Shown here: positions 20,476 to 29,708 of the stretch, in pieces
Numbering within the stretch: position 1 is the first letter of the stretch
Layout of the letters: every line of letters starts with the position of its first letter
Assembly: GCF_028613635.1 (NCBI RefSeq)
Contig: NZ_JAQRMY010000002.1
Coordinates: 186,001 to 250,000 of the forward strand
Length of the DNA stretch: 64,000 bases
From: Devosia sp. ZB163
GTDB taxonomy: Bacteria > Pseudomonadota > Alphaproteobacteria > Rhizobiales > Devosiaceae
Direction of reading: 5' to 3'
Made by a program: the position numbers and the translations under genes
The notes under the pieces: generated by a model
Told to the model about the DNA's origin: nothing
The model's database searches: none
The model's input: only the letters and a program-made list of their open reading frames with translations

Positions 20476-20805
20476 ATGCCGATGAACCAGATGCTCGACG
20501 ACGATCTTGCCAATGTGATGCGCGCGCTCGGCCACCCCGTGCGCCTCAGCATCATGCGCATCCTCGCCGAGCAGAAAACCGACTGCTGCTGCATGGACGT
20601 GACCCAGTCCCTGCCGCTGGCCCAGTCCACCGTGAGCCAGCACATCAAGGTGCTGCTGGACGCCGGCCTGGTGGAACGTCACGCCAAGGGCACCCGCAAC
20701 TGCTACAAGCTGCGCGCCGATCGCCTCGCCGAGTTCGGGTCCGCCTGGTCGGGACTGTTCAACGGCCTAACTACCACCGAGTCCCCGGTTAAAGAGCTAG
20801 CCTGA
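20476..20805 (+). CDS. ArsR-family transcriptional regulator
   Basis: A 109-residue winged-helix repressor of the ArsR/SmtB type. The recognition helix region is about 45-60 (LAQSTVSQHIKVLLDAG). A run of three Cys (37-39, DCCCMD), just before the recognition helix, could bind metal or thiol ligands near the classical alpha3 site of ArsR/CadC. ATG 20476 or ATG 20482 may be used. Its TGA shares a base with the ATG of the ABC exporter gene, so the two are translationally coupled, and the regulator probably controls that exporter. Confidence 0.88.
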   Translation: MPMNQMLDDDLANVMRALGHPVRLSIMRILAEQKTDCCCMDVTQSLPLAQSTVSQHIKVLLDAGLVERHAKGTRNCYKLRADRLAEFGSAWSGLFNGLTTTESPVKELA

Positions 20806-22700
20806 TGTCTGTCGCCGAAGAGGCAAAGCGTCCCACCGTGAACGCGGAGGAGGGCGGCCTCCTATCTACTGTCCGTAATCTCTGGGGCTACATGTGGCCC
20901 GAGGGTCGCCCCGACCTGAAATTGCGCGTGGTGCTCGCCATTGGCGCGCTGCTCGTGTCCAAGGTCGCGAGCACGCTGGTGCCGTTCCTCTACAAGGGCA
21001 TCATCGACACTCTCGACGGATCCACGCCCGATGCGGCGCTGATCATGGGCATTGCCGTACCGGTGGTGCTGGTCATCGCCTATGGCGTCGGCAACGTCAT
21101 CGATGCCGGCTTCCAGCAGCTTCGCGACGTGCTGTTCGCATCTGTCGGCCAGCACGCGGTGCGCAAGCTCGCCCTGCAGACTTTCGAGCACCTGCATAGG
21201 CTGTCGCTGCGCTACCACCTTTCCCGTCGCACCGGCGGCCTCAGCCGGGTGATCGAGCGCGGCACCAAGGGCATCGAGACCATCGTGCGCTTCACGGTGC
21301 TCAACACCGCGCCGACACTGGTCGAGTTCATCATCACCGGCGTCATCTTCGTGGTGATGTTCGGCGTCAGCTACCTGACGGTGCTGATCGCCACCGTGTG
21401 GCTCTACCTGTGGTTCACCATCAAGGCCTCGAACTGGCGCATCTCGATCCGTCGCGACATGAACGAAAGCGACACCGACGCCAACGGCAAGGCGATCGAC
21501 AGCCTGCTCAACTTCGAGACGGTGAAGTACTTTGCCAACGAGAAGATGGAAGCCCAGCGCTTCGATGCCTCGATGGCCCGCTACGAGCGCTCTGCCGTCC
21601 GCATCTGGACTTCGCTTGGCTACCTCAACTTTGGTCAGGCAGCGATCTTCTACACCGGTACCGTGGTGATCGGGGTGATGGCCGTGCTCGGGGTCATGAA
21701 CCGGACGCTGACGCTGGGCGATTTCGTCCTGCTCAACACCTTCCTGATGCAGATCTACCGCCCCCTCAACATGATCGGCTTCGTCTATCGCGAAATCCGC
21801 CAGGGCCTGACCGACATCGAGGAGATGTTCAAGCTGCTCGACCGCGCCCCCGAGATCGAGGACAAGCCCGGCGCCAAGCCGCTCCAGATCACCGGCCCGG
21901 TGATCCGCTTCGAGGACGTGAAGTTCCACTACGACCCCGATCGGCCCATCCTCAAGGGCGTGAGCTTCGAAGTCCCTGCCGGCAAGACGATCGCCGTCGT
22001 CGGTCCCTCCGGGGCCGGCAAGTCGACGATCTCGCGGCTGCTCTACCGCTTCTACGATGTGATCGAGGGCCGCATTACCATCGACGGGCAGGACCTGCGC
22101 GATGTCACGCAGGAGAGCCTGCGCGCCGAGATCGGCATGGTCCCCCAGGATACGGTGCTGTTCAACGACACCATCGCCTACAACATCCGCTACGGCCGCC
22201 CCGACGCCTCGGACGAAGAAGTGCGTGAGGCCGCCGAACGGGCCCAGATCGGCAAGTTCATCGAGAGCCTGCCCAAGGGCTACGACACCCCGGTCGGCGA
22301 GCGCGGCCTGAAGCTCTCGGGCGGCGAGAAGCAGCGCGTCGCCATCGCCCGCACCATCCTCAAGAGCCCGGCCATCCTCATCCTCGACGAGGCGACCTCG
22401 GCACTGGATTCGAAGACCGAGGAGGACATCAAGTCCGCCCTCGACGTGGTGTCGGCCAACCGCACCACGCTGGTCATCGCCCACCGCCTCTCGACCGTGG
22501 TCAACGCCGACGAGATCATCGTCCTCCGCGACGGCCAGATCGCCGAACGCGGCACCCATTCGGGTCTGCTGGCGAGGCAGGGGCTCTACGCCCAGATGTG
22601 GAACCGCCAGCGCGAGGCGAGCGAGGTCGAGGAAATGGCCCGCAAGGTTGCCAACGACCCCGAAGGCTTCGTCAAGCGCGGCCTGCCGGCAGCGGAGTAG
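20805..22700 (+). CDS. Atm1/HMT1-type ABC exporter (fused permease-ATPase)
   Basis: Half-transporter of 631 residues. About six membrane helices lie in residues 40-330, followed by one nucleotide-binding domain with Walker A GPSGAGKST (about 400-408), signature LSGGEKQR (504-511) and Walker B ILILDEATSALD. The permease segments LSLRYHLSRRTGGLSRVIERG and ETVKYFANEKMEAQRF match the Atm1 group. Bacterial members (for example NaAtm1) export glutathione and metal-glutathione adducts. The coupled Cys-rich ArsR regulator supports a thiol or metal detoxification role. Confidence 0.9.
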   Translation: MSVAEEAKRPTVNAEEGGLLSTVRNLWGYMWPEGRPDLKLRVVLAIGALLVSKVASTLVPFLYKGIIDTLDGSTPDAALIMGIAVPVVLVIAYGVGNVIDAGFQQLRDVLFASVGQHAVRKLALQTFEHLHRLSLRYHLSRRTGGLSRVIERGTKGIETIVRFTVLNTAPTLVEFIITGVIFVVMFGVSYLTVLIATVWLYLWFTIKASNWRISIRRDMNESDTDANGKAIDSLLNFETVKYFANEKMEAQRFDASMARYERSAVRIWTSLGYLNFGQAAIFYTGTVVIGVMAVLGVMNRTLTLGDFVLLNTFLMQIYRPLNMIGFVYREIRQGLTDIEEMFKLLDRAPEIEDKPGAKPLQITGPVIRFEDVKFHYDPDRPILKGVSFEVPAGKTIAVVGPSGAGKSTISRLLYRFYDVIEGRITIDGQDLRDVTQESLRAEIGMVPQDTVLFNDTIAYNIRYGRPDASDEEVREAAERAQIGKFIESLPKGYDTPVGERGLKLSGGEKQRVAIARTILKSPAILILDEATSALDSKTEEDIKSALDVVSANRTTLVIAHRLSTVVNADEIIVLRDGQIAERGTHSGLLARQGLYAQMWNRQREASEVEEMARKVANDPEGFVKRGLPAAE

Positions 22701-22821
22701 ACGGCCTTCTGGGGCAGGGCGCTCCGGGCCTTCTCCGCCGCCCTCGGCGCAAACAAGTTCGAGGGCGACATGTGGCGCGTGCACAGTTTCTCAGCGTGAT
22801 CGGGCCGTAGGACCCGGATCC

Positions 22822-23208
22822 CTAGAGGTCCGGATCGAACGGTACCGTGTTCCGGTTCAGCCATTCCTCGAGCACGTCCTTGCGGAATGTCCGCGCCTCA
22901 AGGTGGGCGTAGATGAACGTTTGAACGTCGTCGTTCGAAGCCGCTATGTCGGCTCCGTTCAACTGCAGAAACATTTCGAGGCAGGCGTAGGCCACGCGCT
23001 TGTTGCCATCCACGAACCCGTGGTTCATGGCCAGACTCTCCCAAAGCGCCGCGGCCTCTTCAATCAGGTCCGCATAGTAGCCGGTTTGCGGCCGCAGCAG
23101 CACGGATTCGATGAGGCCCGGATCGCGAACGCCCGGCGCGCCTCCGAACTCCCTGATCAGGATTTCGTGGATGCGGAGTGCCTCATCCAGTGTGATGTAG
23201 ATCGCCAC
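22822..23208 (-). CDS. doc: Doc-type toxin (Fic/Doc fold)
   Basis: Type II toxin of 128 residues. The Fic/Doc motif is HGFVDGNKR (residues 63-71), with all catalytic positions intact. Doc phosphorylates elongation factor Tu and halts translation. It lies five bases downstream of the antitoxin gene on the same strand, the usual order. Length and N-terminus (ITLDEALRIHEILI) are standard, so the module looks functional. Confidence 0.92.
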   Translation of the reverse strand: MAIYITLDEALRIHEILIREFGGAPGVRDPGLIESVLLRPQTGYYADLIEEAAALWESLAMNHGFVDGNKRVAYACLEMFLQLNGADIAASNDDVQTFIYAHLEARTFRKDVLEEWLNRNTVPFDPDL

Positions 23209-23213
23209 TGCTG

Positions 23214-23453
23214 CTATTTGGCGAGCGCTTCATACAGGGAGCGACGACGCTCGACACTGCGTGCCATCAGCCGCTCGATCGCAGGCCTCACCCTGGGTGC
23301 GGCAGCCCGCTCGACAAGCGCACTGTACTGCTCGGCCGACACGACGTAGGCGACGTCGCGGCCATTCTTCTGGATCGCCACGGGCTCGGCCTGTGCCATC
23401 TCCAGTACCTGCCCGAACTTGTTCTTCGCCTCAGTCGCAGTCATCTCAGCCAT
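23214..23453 (-). CDS. phd: Phd/YefM-type antitoxin
   Basis: A 79-residue antitoxin. The N-terminal DNA-binding part reads MAEMTATEAKNKFGQVLEMA with the Phd pattern EPVAIQKNGRDVAYVVSAEQY; the C-terminal tail would wrap the Doc toxin. Expressed first, just before doc. A cluster of AGCTA repeats lies immediately upstream and is the likely autoregulatory operator. Confidence 0.9.
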   Translation of the reverse strand: MAEMTATEAKNKFGQVLEMAQAEPVAIQKNGRDVAYVVSAEQYSALVERAAAPRVRPAIERLMARSVERRRSLYEALAK

Positions 23454-23464
23454 GGCAGTCTCCT

Positions 23465-23512
23465 AGCTACATCAGCTAAGATAGCTAATCCCCGTCATGG
23501 CTACAATAGCTA
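23465..23512 (-). promoter_or_regulatory. Operator-like AGCTA repeat array of phd-doc
   Basis: AGCTA occurs at 23465, 23474, 23483 and 23508, with GGCTA at 23499. Spacing is exactly nine bases within each of two groups (three copies and two copies). Several copies sit in TAGCTA, a perfect palindrome. The array begins 12 bases upstream of the phd start, where a Phd-Doc complex would be expected to bind. Confidence 0.65.
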
Positions 23513-23529
23513 AACTGGCCAACACAAAA

Positions 23530-23555
23530 AGGCCCGGATGTCGCCATCCGGGCCT
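23530..23555 (-). terminator. Rho-independent terminator of the RND operon
   Basis: AGGCCCGGAT and ATCCGGGCCT form a perfect 10-base-pair stem around a six-base loop. Read on the minus strand, the stem is followed by TTTTTG. It lies 24 bases after the stop of the RND permease gene and separates that operon from phd-doc. Confidence 0.88.
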
Positions 23556-23579
23556 CCCGATTTCGTATCTGCGAAACGG

Positions 23580-26500
23580 CTATTCCGCCGCTTGCCGGCT
23601 CACCACCGTGACCCCGTCCTGTTCCTTCTCCACCAGGCCCGAACCCTCGGTCTTGATGAAGCGCTTGGAGCTGTCGATGTCGGCCGGAATCTCGACCGTC
23701 TGGCCCTCCGGCGTGACCGCTGTCTTGCGGCCGCCGAAGATGGCGCGGAACGGCCAGGCGATTGCGGAGCCGATGGCGCCGAAGATGCCGACGAACAGCT
23801 GGCCCACCCAGCCCTTCCGGATGACGCTTGGTGCGGTGATCATCACCGGCACCATCACCAGCGTCAGGGCGGTGGACACGAACAGGCCCGAGACCAGCGC
23901 GGCGCTGAGGTGGGTGAACCACGAGCCGGCGATACCACCCCACACGATCTCGCGGCGGATGAAGTCGAACTCGAGGTTCAACGCCATCGGGATCACGCCC
24001 AGTGCGGTCACGGTTGCCGTGAGCAGCACCGGCCGCACGCGCTGGCTGGCCGTGATCAGCATGGCCTTCACCGGCTCGACGCCGTCGCCGCGGTTGTAGT
24101 GGTTGTAGGTGTCGATCAGCACGATGCCGTTCTTCACCACGATACCCGCGAGCGCCACGATGCCGAGGCCCGTCATGATGGCCGAGAAGCTCATCCCGGT
24201 AATGGACATGCCCAGCACCACGCCGGCGATCGACATGATCACCGTCGAGAGCGTCACCATCACCTGGTAGAAGCTGTTGTACTCCAGCAGCAGCACCAGG
24301 AAGATGATGAACAGGGCCGCCATCAGCGCCTGGCCGATGAACGCATTGGTGTCGCCGATCTGCTCGTCGGCACCGCCGAACACCACGTTGGTCGTGGACG
24401 GGAACCCCTGCTGGTCGACCCAGGCCTTGAGCTGCTCGATCTTCTGGTCGGCGGGCACGCCCGGCGCGAGGTTGGCAGCCACCGTCATCTGGTACTTGCC
24501 GTTCTTGCGGGTGATGTTGGCCACCTTGGGCACGGCTTCGCGCTTGATGAAGTTGGACACCGGCACGAGGCCCTGCTGGGTCACGATGCGCAGGGAGTCG
24601 AGGCTGTCGAAGCTGCGCTCGCCGAGCGGCAGGCGCACCTTGATGTCGAGCTCGTCGTCCGCATCGTCCGGCCGGTAGGAGCCGAGCGTCACGCCCGACG
24701 TCACGAGCTGGACATAGGGGCTGAGCTCGCGCACGCCGATGCCATACTTGGCCGCGGCTTCGCGATCGATCGTCACTTCCCAGTCGATACCGGGGGAGGG
24801 GCGGCCGTCCTCGATGTCGATCGTGTCGCCAAGATCGTTCTCGATGTAGTCGCGCAGCTTGGTAACCACCGGCACGAGATCGTCATATGCGGTGCTCTCG
24901 ACGCTCAGGTTGATCGCCTTGCCGGCCGGGGGGCCGTTTTCCTGCGCCGCGATCTGCACCTGGATACCCGAGATGTCCGCCACCCGGTTTCGGATGTTCT
25001 GGAAGATCTCTTCGGCCTTCACGCGCTCGTTGTACGGCAGCAGCTGCAGGCTGAACTGCCCGATGGTATCCGGAGGCGCGGAGCCGCCCATCATGTTTCC
25101 GCCCGAACCGGCGAAGGTCATGATGGAGTCCTGCACGCCCTGCACCTGCAGGATCTCGTTCTCCACCTCGACCAGCATGTCGCGGATCTCGACCGGCGAG
25201 TAGTTGCCGCGCGCGATCACGTTGACCGTGCCGAACTCGGCCTCGGAAGCCGGGAAGGCTTCGACGCCGGTGGGGTTGGAGATGTAGACGGCGAACATGC
25301 CCGCGACGATGATGAAACCCACCGTCAGCGTGACGATCGGGTGCCGGATCAGATGGGCGAGCGTACGCACGTAGACGCCGGTCGCGCCCTTCACCTTCTT
25401 GGTGTCGAACTTGTCGGCATACATGACCACGTCGGCCGCTTCCTTGGCCTTCTGGTCCACGTGGCTGGAGGCGATGATCGCCCCGATCACCGGCATGAAC
25501 ACCAGCGCCGAGAGGAGCGAAGCGACCATCACCACGATCACGATGATCGGCAGGTAGCTCATGAACTTGCCGATGATGCCGGGCCAGAAGAGCAGCGGGA
25601 CGAACGCGCCCAGCGTCGTGAAGGTGGCCGAAACCACCGGCACGAACATCTTGCGCGCCGCGAGGATGAAGGCCTCCTTCTTGGATACGCCTTCCTGCAG
25701 CTTTCGTTCTGCGTACTCCACCACCACGATGGGGTCGTCGACGAGCACGCCCACGGCCAGCACCAGGCCGAACATGATCATCATGTTGATGGTCATGCCG
25801 AGCATCTGCACGACGAGGAACGCGATCATGAACGAGATCGGGATCGAGGTGCCGATCATGAGGGCAGGGCGGACACCGAGGGTGGCCACGCAGACGGTCA
25901 TCACCAGCGCCACGGCCGTAAGCACGGCGGCTTCGAGCGAGCGGAACAGGTGCTTGGTCGAGTCCGCCTGGTCGACGAGGAACGAGTGCTGGATACCGGC
26001 AGGCCAGGTCTTGGTGACCTCGGTCGTCACCTCGCGCACCCGGTCCGACACGTCGATGACGTTGGTGCCGAGCTCCTTGACCACGCCGAGCGTGATCGCG
26101 GGCTGCCCGTTCACATGGGCGTACTCGGTGGCGTCCTTGAAAGTGCGGGTAATGGTCGCCACGTCGCCGAAGGTCACGACGTTGTCGCCGTCAGCCTTGA
26201 TCGGCAGGGTGTAGACGTCCTGTGCCGTGGTGATGAGGCCGGGCACTTCGACGTTGAACGAGCCTTTGCCCGTGTCGAGCGTGCCGCCGGGCACCACCAT
26301 GTTGTTCTTGGCGAGTGCGTCGAGGAGCTGTGCAGCCGTGAGGTTGTAGGCCTCGAGCCGGTTCATGTCGATTTCGACGGCGAGCATCTCGTCGCGCGAA
26401 CCGGAGATGGTCACGCTCTGGACGGTCGGGATGCCCTCGAGCTCTTCCTTGAGGTCCTTGGCGCGCTGGACCAGCGTGCGCTCGGGCACGTCGCCATAGA

Positions 26501-26930
26501 GGGCGACGGACAGCGACGGCATGCTCGAGAACGAGATCTCGTTCACCGTCGGCTCGTCTGCGTCGGCCGGCAGTTCCGCCGAGACGCCATCGAGCTTGGC
26601 GCGGATATCGGACAGCGCCTTGTCCTTGTCGGCGTTGACGTTGAACTCGAGGAACACCGAAGCGTGGCCCGTCGTTGCCGTCGAGGTGTAGTTCTCGAGG
26701 CCGTCGATGTCCTTGATGCGGTCTTCGATCGGCTTGGCGAGCAGTCGCTCGGAGTCGCGCGGGGAAACACCCGTCTGGCTGACCGACACGTAGAAATAGG
26801 GGATGTCGATTGCCGGGAAGCTCTCCTTGGGCAACGACACGTACGCGCCGAAGCCGGCGATGAGCAGCAGTGCCATCACCGTCAACACGACCCGCGGCAT
26901 GCGCAGGACGCGTTCGAGGAAATCCATCAT
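23580..26930 (-). CDS. RND efflux permease (AcrB/MexF-like)
   Basis: Inner-membrane proton-driven exporter of 1116 residues. The order is that of the hydrophobe/amphiphile RND class: an N-terminal helix (LRMPRVVLTVMALLLIAGFG), a large periplasmic loop, a membrane block with GLVLAVGVLVDDPIVVVE (the charged Asp pair of the proton relay), a second periplasmic loop, and a second membrane block with GIVVKNGIVLIDTYN. It overlaps its adaptor gene by ATGA. No outer-membrane TolC partner is in the window. Substrate unknown; the PadR regulator suggests a phenolic or drug inducer. Confidence 0.93.
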   Translation of the reverse strand: MMDFLERVLRMPRVVLTVMALLLIAGFGAYVSLPKESFPAIDIPYFYVSVSQTGVSPRDSERLLAKPIEDRIKDIDGLENYTSTATTGHASVFLEFNVNADKDKALSDIRAKLDGVSAELPADADEPTVNEISFSSMPSLSVALYGDVPERTLVQRAKDLKEELEGIPTVQSVTISGSRDEMLAVEIDMNRLEAYNLTAAQLLDALAKNNMVVPGGTLDTGKGSFNVEVPGLITTAQDVYTLPIKADGDNVVTFGDVATITRTFKDATEYAHVNGQPAITLGVVKELGTNVIDVSDRVREVTTEVTKTWPAGIQHSFLVDQADSTKHLFRSLEAAVLTAVALVMTVCVATLGVRPALMIGTSIPISFMIAFLVVQMLGMTINMMIMFGLVLAVGVLVDDPIVVVEYAERKLQEGVSKKEAFILAARKMFVPVVSATFTTLGAFVPLLFWPGIIGKFMSYLPIIVIVVMVASLLSALVFMPVIGAIIASSHVDQKAKEAADVVMYADKFDTKKVKGATGVYVRTLAHLIRHPIVTLTVGFIIVAGMFAVYISNPTGVEAFPASEAEFGTVNVIARGNYSPVEIRDMLVEVENEILQVQGVQDSIMTFAGSGGNMMGGSAPPDTIGQFSLQLLPYNERVKAEEIFQNIRNRVADISGIQVQIAAQENGPPAGKAINLSVESTAYDDLVPVVTKLRDYIENDLGDTIDIEDGRPSPGIDWEVTIDREAAAKYGIGVRELSPYVQLVTSGVTLGSYRPDDADDELDIKVRLPLGERSFDSLDSLRIVTQQGLVPVSNFIKREAVPKVANITRKNGKYQMTVAANLAPGVPADQKIEQLKAWVDQQGFPSTTNVVFGGADEQIGDTNAFIGQALMAALFIIFLVLLLEYNSFYQVMVTLSTVIMSIAGVVLGMSITGMSFSAIMTGLGIVALAGIVVKNGIVLIDTYNHYNRGDGVEPVKAMLITASQRVRPVLLTATVTALGVIPMALNLEFDFIRREIVWGGIAGSWFTHLSAALVSGLFVSTALTLVMVPVMITAPSVIRKGWVGQLFVGIFGAIGSAIAWPFRAIFGGRKTAVTPEGQTVEIPADIDSSKRFIKTEGSGLVEKEQDGVTVVSRQAAE

Positions 26931-28150
26931 GAGTGCACCCCTTCAGCAGCGGCGGTCTCGGACTCTTCCGAAGCCGGCGTCCCCGTAACGTTGGTCGCGT
27001 TGACCTTCTGACCTGGCACTACGTATTCCTGCCCCATCGTGATCACGTCGACGACCGGCGGCAGGCCCGCGACCCAGACGCCGTCCCGGGAGTCCGAGAT
27101 GATCGTCACGGGATGGAACTCGACCGAGCCGTCCTTCACCGAACGCACGCCGAGCGCGCCCTCGTCGTTGAGCGTCAGCACCGACTGCGGCAGCAGGTGT
27201 GCCGGGATGCTGCCCATGCTGACCGTTGCCGTGGCCGTCACGCCCGAAAGCAGCTTGCCGTCCTTGTTGGGCAGTTCGATCTCGATGGGGAACGAGCGGG
27301 TTGCTTCGTCGGCGAGCGAGGCGATGTAGCTCACCTTGCCTTCGACCGTCTGGCCGGTGACGGTGGTCACCTTGGCCGGCAGCCCCAGTTCCGCGCGGGC
27401 GATCTGCGCCTCCGGAACATTGGCCACGAACAGCATCGGGTCGAGTTCGACCACGGTGGCGCACGGCTGGCCCGGGCTCAGCACGGTGCCGACCACGGCC
27501 ACCGGATCCTGCACCACGCCCCCGACCTTGGTTGTCACCTTGGCGCGGTCGTACTCGAGCTTGGCCTGGTCGAACGCGGTCTGCGCCTGACGCAGCGCCG
27601 CCTCGGCGATGATGCCTGTATTGTTGGCGGCAAGGCCCTTGTCACGCAGCGCCTTGTTGGAGTCGTAGTTGGTCTGTGCCTGGGCGAGGGCGGACTCGGC
27701 TTGCGCCACAGCGCCCGCGCGCGTGCCCTCATCGAGCGTGCACAGCACGTCGCCCGGCTTGACCGTCTGGCCCTTGACCGCGTTGACCGCGGTTACGACG
27801 CCCTGCGTCTCTGGCGTGATCGTTGCCGAATTCTTTGCCTTGGTCCGGCCGCGCAGCGGCACTTCCAGCGCCATCGGCTGCACGTTGAACGTCTCGGTCC
27901 GCACCGAGACCAGTGGAGCGCCGGCGCCGCCCGAAGCCTCGGCGACCCGCTCTGCGATCGTCAGGTGAGGGTTGATTTCGCCCTCATGGTGGACTTCGCC
28001 CACCTCGGCGTTCTTGTCGATGAAGGCAATGATCGGCTTCTCGCCGTTGCCCGGACCGTTGCCGCCCGCCACGAAGGTGCCGCTGCCGAGCCACAGGGCG
28101 CCGACAACAAGAATGACTCCGGCAGTGCCGTAGGAATAGATCGCACGCAT
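26927..28150 (-). CDS. RND periplasmic adaptor subunit
   Basis: Membrane fusion protein of 407 residues that bridges the RND pump to an outer-membrane channel. An N-terminal membrane anchor (about residues 9-22) is followed by a linker, the lipoyl half-motifs (SATITPETQGVVTAV, VKPGDVLCTLD), a coiled-coil hairpin at about 145-200 (QAESALAQAQTNYDSNKALRD), and beta-barrel and proximal domains. It lies 15 bases downstream of the PadR gene. Confidence 0.92.
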   Translation of the reverse strand: MRAIYSYGTAGVILVVGALWLGSGTFVAGGNGPGNGEKPIIAFIDKNAEVGEVHHEGEINPHLTIAERVAEASGGAGAPLVSVRTETFNVQPMALEVPLRGRTKAKNSATITPETQGVVTAVNAVKGQTVKPGDVLCTLDEGTRAGAVAQAESALAQAQTNYDSNKALRDKGLAANNTGIIAEAALRQAQTAFDQAKLEYDRAKVTTKVGGVVQDPVAVVGTVLSPGQPCATVVELDPMLFVANVPEAQIARAELGLPAKVTTVTGQTVEGKVSYIASLADEATRSFPIEIELPNKDGKLLSGVTATATVSMGSIPAHLLPQSVLTLNDEGALGVRSVKDGSVEFHPVTIISDSRDGVWVAGLPPVVDVITMGQEYVVPGQKVNATNVTGTPASEESETAAAEGVHS

Positions 28151-28165
28151 ATCAGTAAAGTCCCT

Positions 28166-28714
28166 CTACTCGGCCGCGGCGGCATCGTCCCGGTCCGGAC
28201 GTGCAAGCGCGATCAATTCTGCCCCATGCGCCTCGATGTAGTGACGGGCCGCTTGCATACAAGTGCGGCCGAAATCGATCACCCAGGCGTCTCCGGGATG
28301 GTTGTGTTCTCGTTTCATCCGATCGAAGTCGGCGAGATCGGAGTCGATCTGGGCGAGTCGCTCGTTTAGGCGCTGCTCGACCAGGGATTGCGGAAGCTCG
28401 GAAGCAAAGCGCAGGAACAGCAGGAATTCGCTGCGATACTCGTCCTCGCCAAGTTTCTCGAAGAGCGATTGGATGAAGGTCGCGCGCCCCGTCTTGGTGA
28501 TCGAGTAGATCTTCTTGGCGGGCTTGCCGTCCTGCTGCTCGACCCGCGAGGTGACGAACTCTTCCTGCTCCAGCCGGGCCAGCGCCGGATAGATCGCGCC
28601 ATAGCTGGCGTCGACGAAATAGGAGTACTCCCCTTCCACGGAGAGCTTCCTGATCTCGTATCCGGTGGCGTCGCCATCATAGAGAATGGCGAGGCAGATA
28701 CTCCTGACGTTCAT
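28166..28714 (-). CDS. PadR-family transcriptional regulator
   Basis: A 182-residue repressor with an N-terminal winged helix (NVRSICLAILYDGDATGYEI; AIYPALARLEQEEFV) and a C-terminal dimerisation helix domain, as in PadR/Vir-type regulators. The frame is open to 28813, but the family begins at MNVRSICLAIL (ATG 28714). It is the first gene of the efflux operon, so it likely autoregulates and controls the pump through the repeat site just upstream. Confidence 0.9.
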   Translation of the reverse strand: MNVRSICLAILYDGDATGYEIRKLSVEGEYSYFVDASYGAIYPALARLEQEEFVTSRVEQQDGKPAKKIYSITKTGRATFIQSLFEKLGEDEYRSEFLLFLRFASELPQSLVEQRLNERLAQIDSDLADFDRMKREHNHPGDAWVIDFGRTCMQAARHYIEAHGAELIALARPDRDDAAAAE

Positions 28715-28733
28715 CAGTTCCCTATCCGTCCGA

Positions 28734-28768
28734 CATATAACGGGCCAGCATATGACGGGCCTATATAT
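28734..28768 (-). promoter_or_regulatory. Probable PadR operator
   Basis: A 13-base direct repeat, CATATAACGGGCC (28734-28746) and CATATGACGGGCC (28749-28761), differs at one base. It is framed by an outer inverted pair CATATA/TATATG. It lies 20 bases upstream of the PadR start in an AT-rich stretch. PadR proteins typically bind ATAT-containing palindromes, so autoregulation is likely. The rest of 28769-28904 shows nothing further. Confidence 0.6.
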
Positions 28769-28904
28769 GGAGCGGTGGGAAAGAACAACAAGAGTTGTCG
28801 CTGGGGCTGCCATGCAAAACGCGAATGGCTAACCGTTTGTATCCTAACGGTAACTGGCCGACGGGCGGCAAACCGGCCCGCGAAGGGCGGGCCATCAGTA
28901 TCCG

Positions 28905-29708
28905 CTAGGCGTGTCGCAACATCTCGGCGAGCGCCCGGCGGGCAAGGTCCTCGCCTGCTGCCGCGACGAACCACTCATTGAGGAAGCTCCGGTCGCGATG
29001 GCCGCAGGTGAGAGGCTTGCCATCCATGCCCCATACCACGCCGCCGGCCGCCTGCAGCACTGCCTGGCCCGCTGCCGTGTCCCATTCGGAGGTTGGGGTA
29101 AACCGCGGGTAAAGCTGGGCTTCTCCCTTGGCGAGCAGGCAGAACTTCAGCGACGAGCCGACCGAAACGTCCTCCGCCACATCGAGCGTGTCGCACAGCT
29201 CGGCCAGCGCCGCGTGCCCATGCGAGCGGCTGGCGACGATGCGCAGGGGATGCTCGGTCCGGCTGACCGCGAGCGCGCTGATGGCGCCGATCTGCCCGTC
29301 GATCACCTTGCCCGTGAACGCCCCGCGCGGTCCGCCCCAGTAGATCTCCTCAGTCGCCGGCGCCAGCACCACGCCGCTCACCGGGTGGCCCCCTTCGCAA
29401 TAGGCAATGTTCACGGTGAACTCGCCGTTGCGCCTGAGGAACTCCTTGGTCCCGTCGAGCGGGTCGACCACGAAGTAGCGCTCGCCGAGTTCGGGGATGC
29501 GTCCCGCGGCCACGCTCTCCTCGGCCAGCACGGGCAGGCCGGACGCTTCGAGAAACGCGAGGATGATCGCCTCGGCCCTCTGGTCGGCCTCGGTGACGGG
29601 CGACCCATCGGGCTTCTCGATGGCGACCGTGCCGCGTTCGTAGACTTCACGGATCGCCGCGGCCGCTTCGATAGCCGCCTCGTTCATCAGGTCGATGAAG
29701 TCGCTCAT
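28905..29708 (-). CDS. cysQ: 3'(2'),5'-bisphosphate nucleotidase CysQ
   Basis: Hydrolyses 3'-phosphoadenosine 5'-phosphate, clearing a by-product of sulfate activation. It has 267 residues in the inositol monophosphatase fold. The metal motifs are EES (Glu63-Glu64), VDPLDGTKEF (Asp82, Asp85) and the C-terminal SEWDTAAG. GSSLKFCLLAKGEAQLYPRF is typical for CysQ. Its ATG overlaps the nadC stop (ATGA), so the two are coupled. Confidence 0.93.
   Translation of the reverse strand: MSDFIDLMNEAAIEAAAAIREVYERGTVAIEKPDGSPVTEADQRAEAIILAFLEASGLPVLAEESVAAGRIPELGERYFVVDPLDGTKEFLRRNGEFTVNIAYCEGGHPVSGVVLAPATEEIYWGGPRGAFTGKVIDGQIGAISALAVSRTEHPLRIVASRSHGHAALAELCDTLDVAEDVSVGSSLKFCLLAKGEAQLYPRFTPTSEWDTAAGQAVLQAAGGVVWGMDGKPLTCGHRDRSFLNEWFVAAAGEDLARRALAEMLRHA

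Noticed and set aside
22701-22821. Short frame after the Atm1 gene
   Set aside because: No ribosome-binding site and no protein-like pattern; it is an intergenic gap before the convergent doc gene.
23538-27011. 1157-codon open frame on the plus strand opposite the RND operon
   Set aside because: Antisense shadow of the RND permease and adaptor, His/Arg/Asp-rich, no ribosome-binding site.
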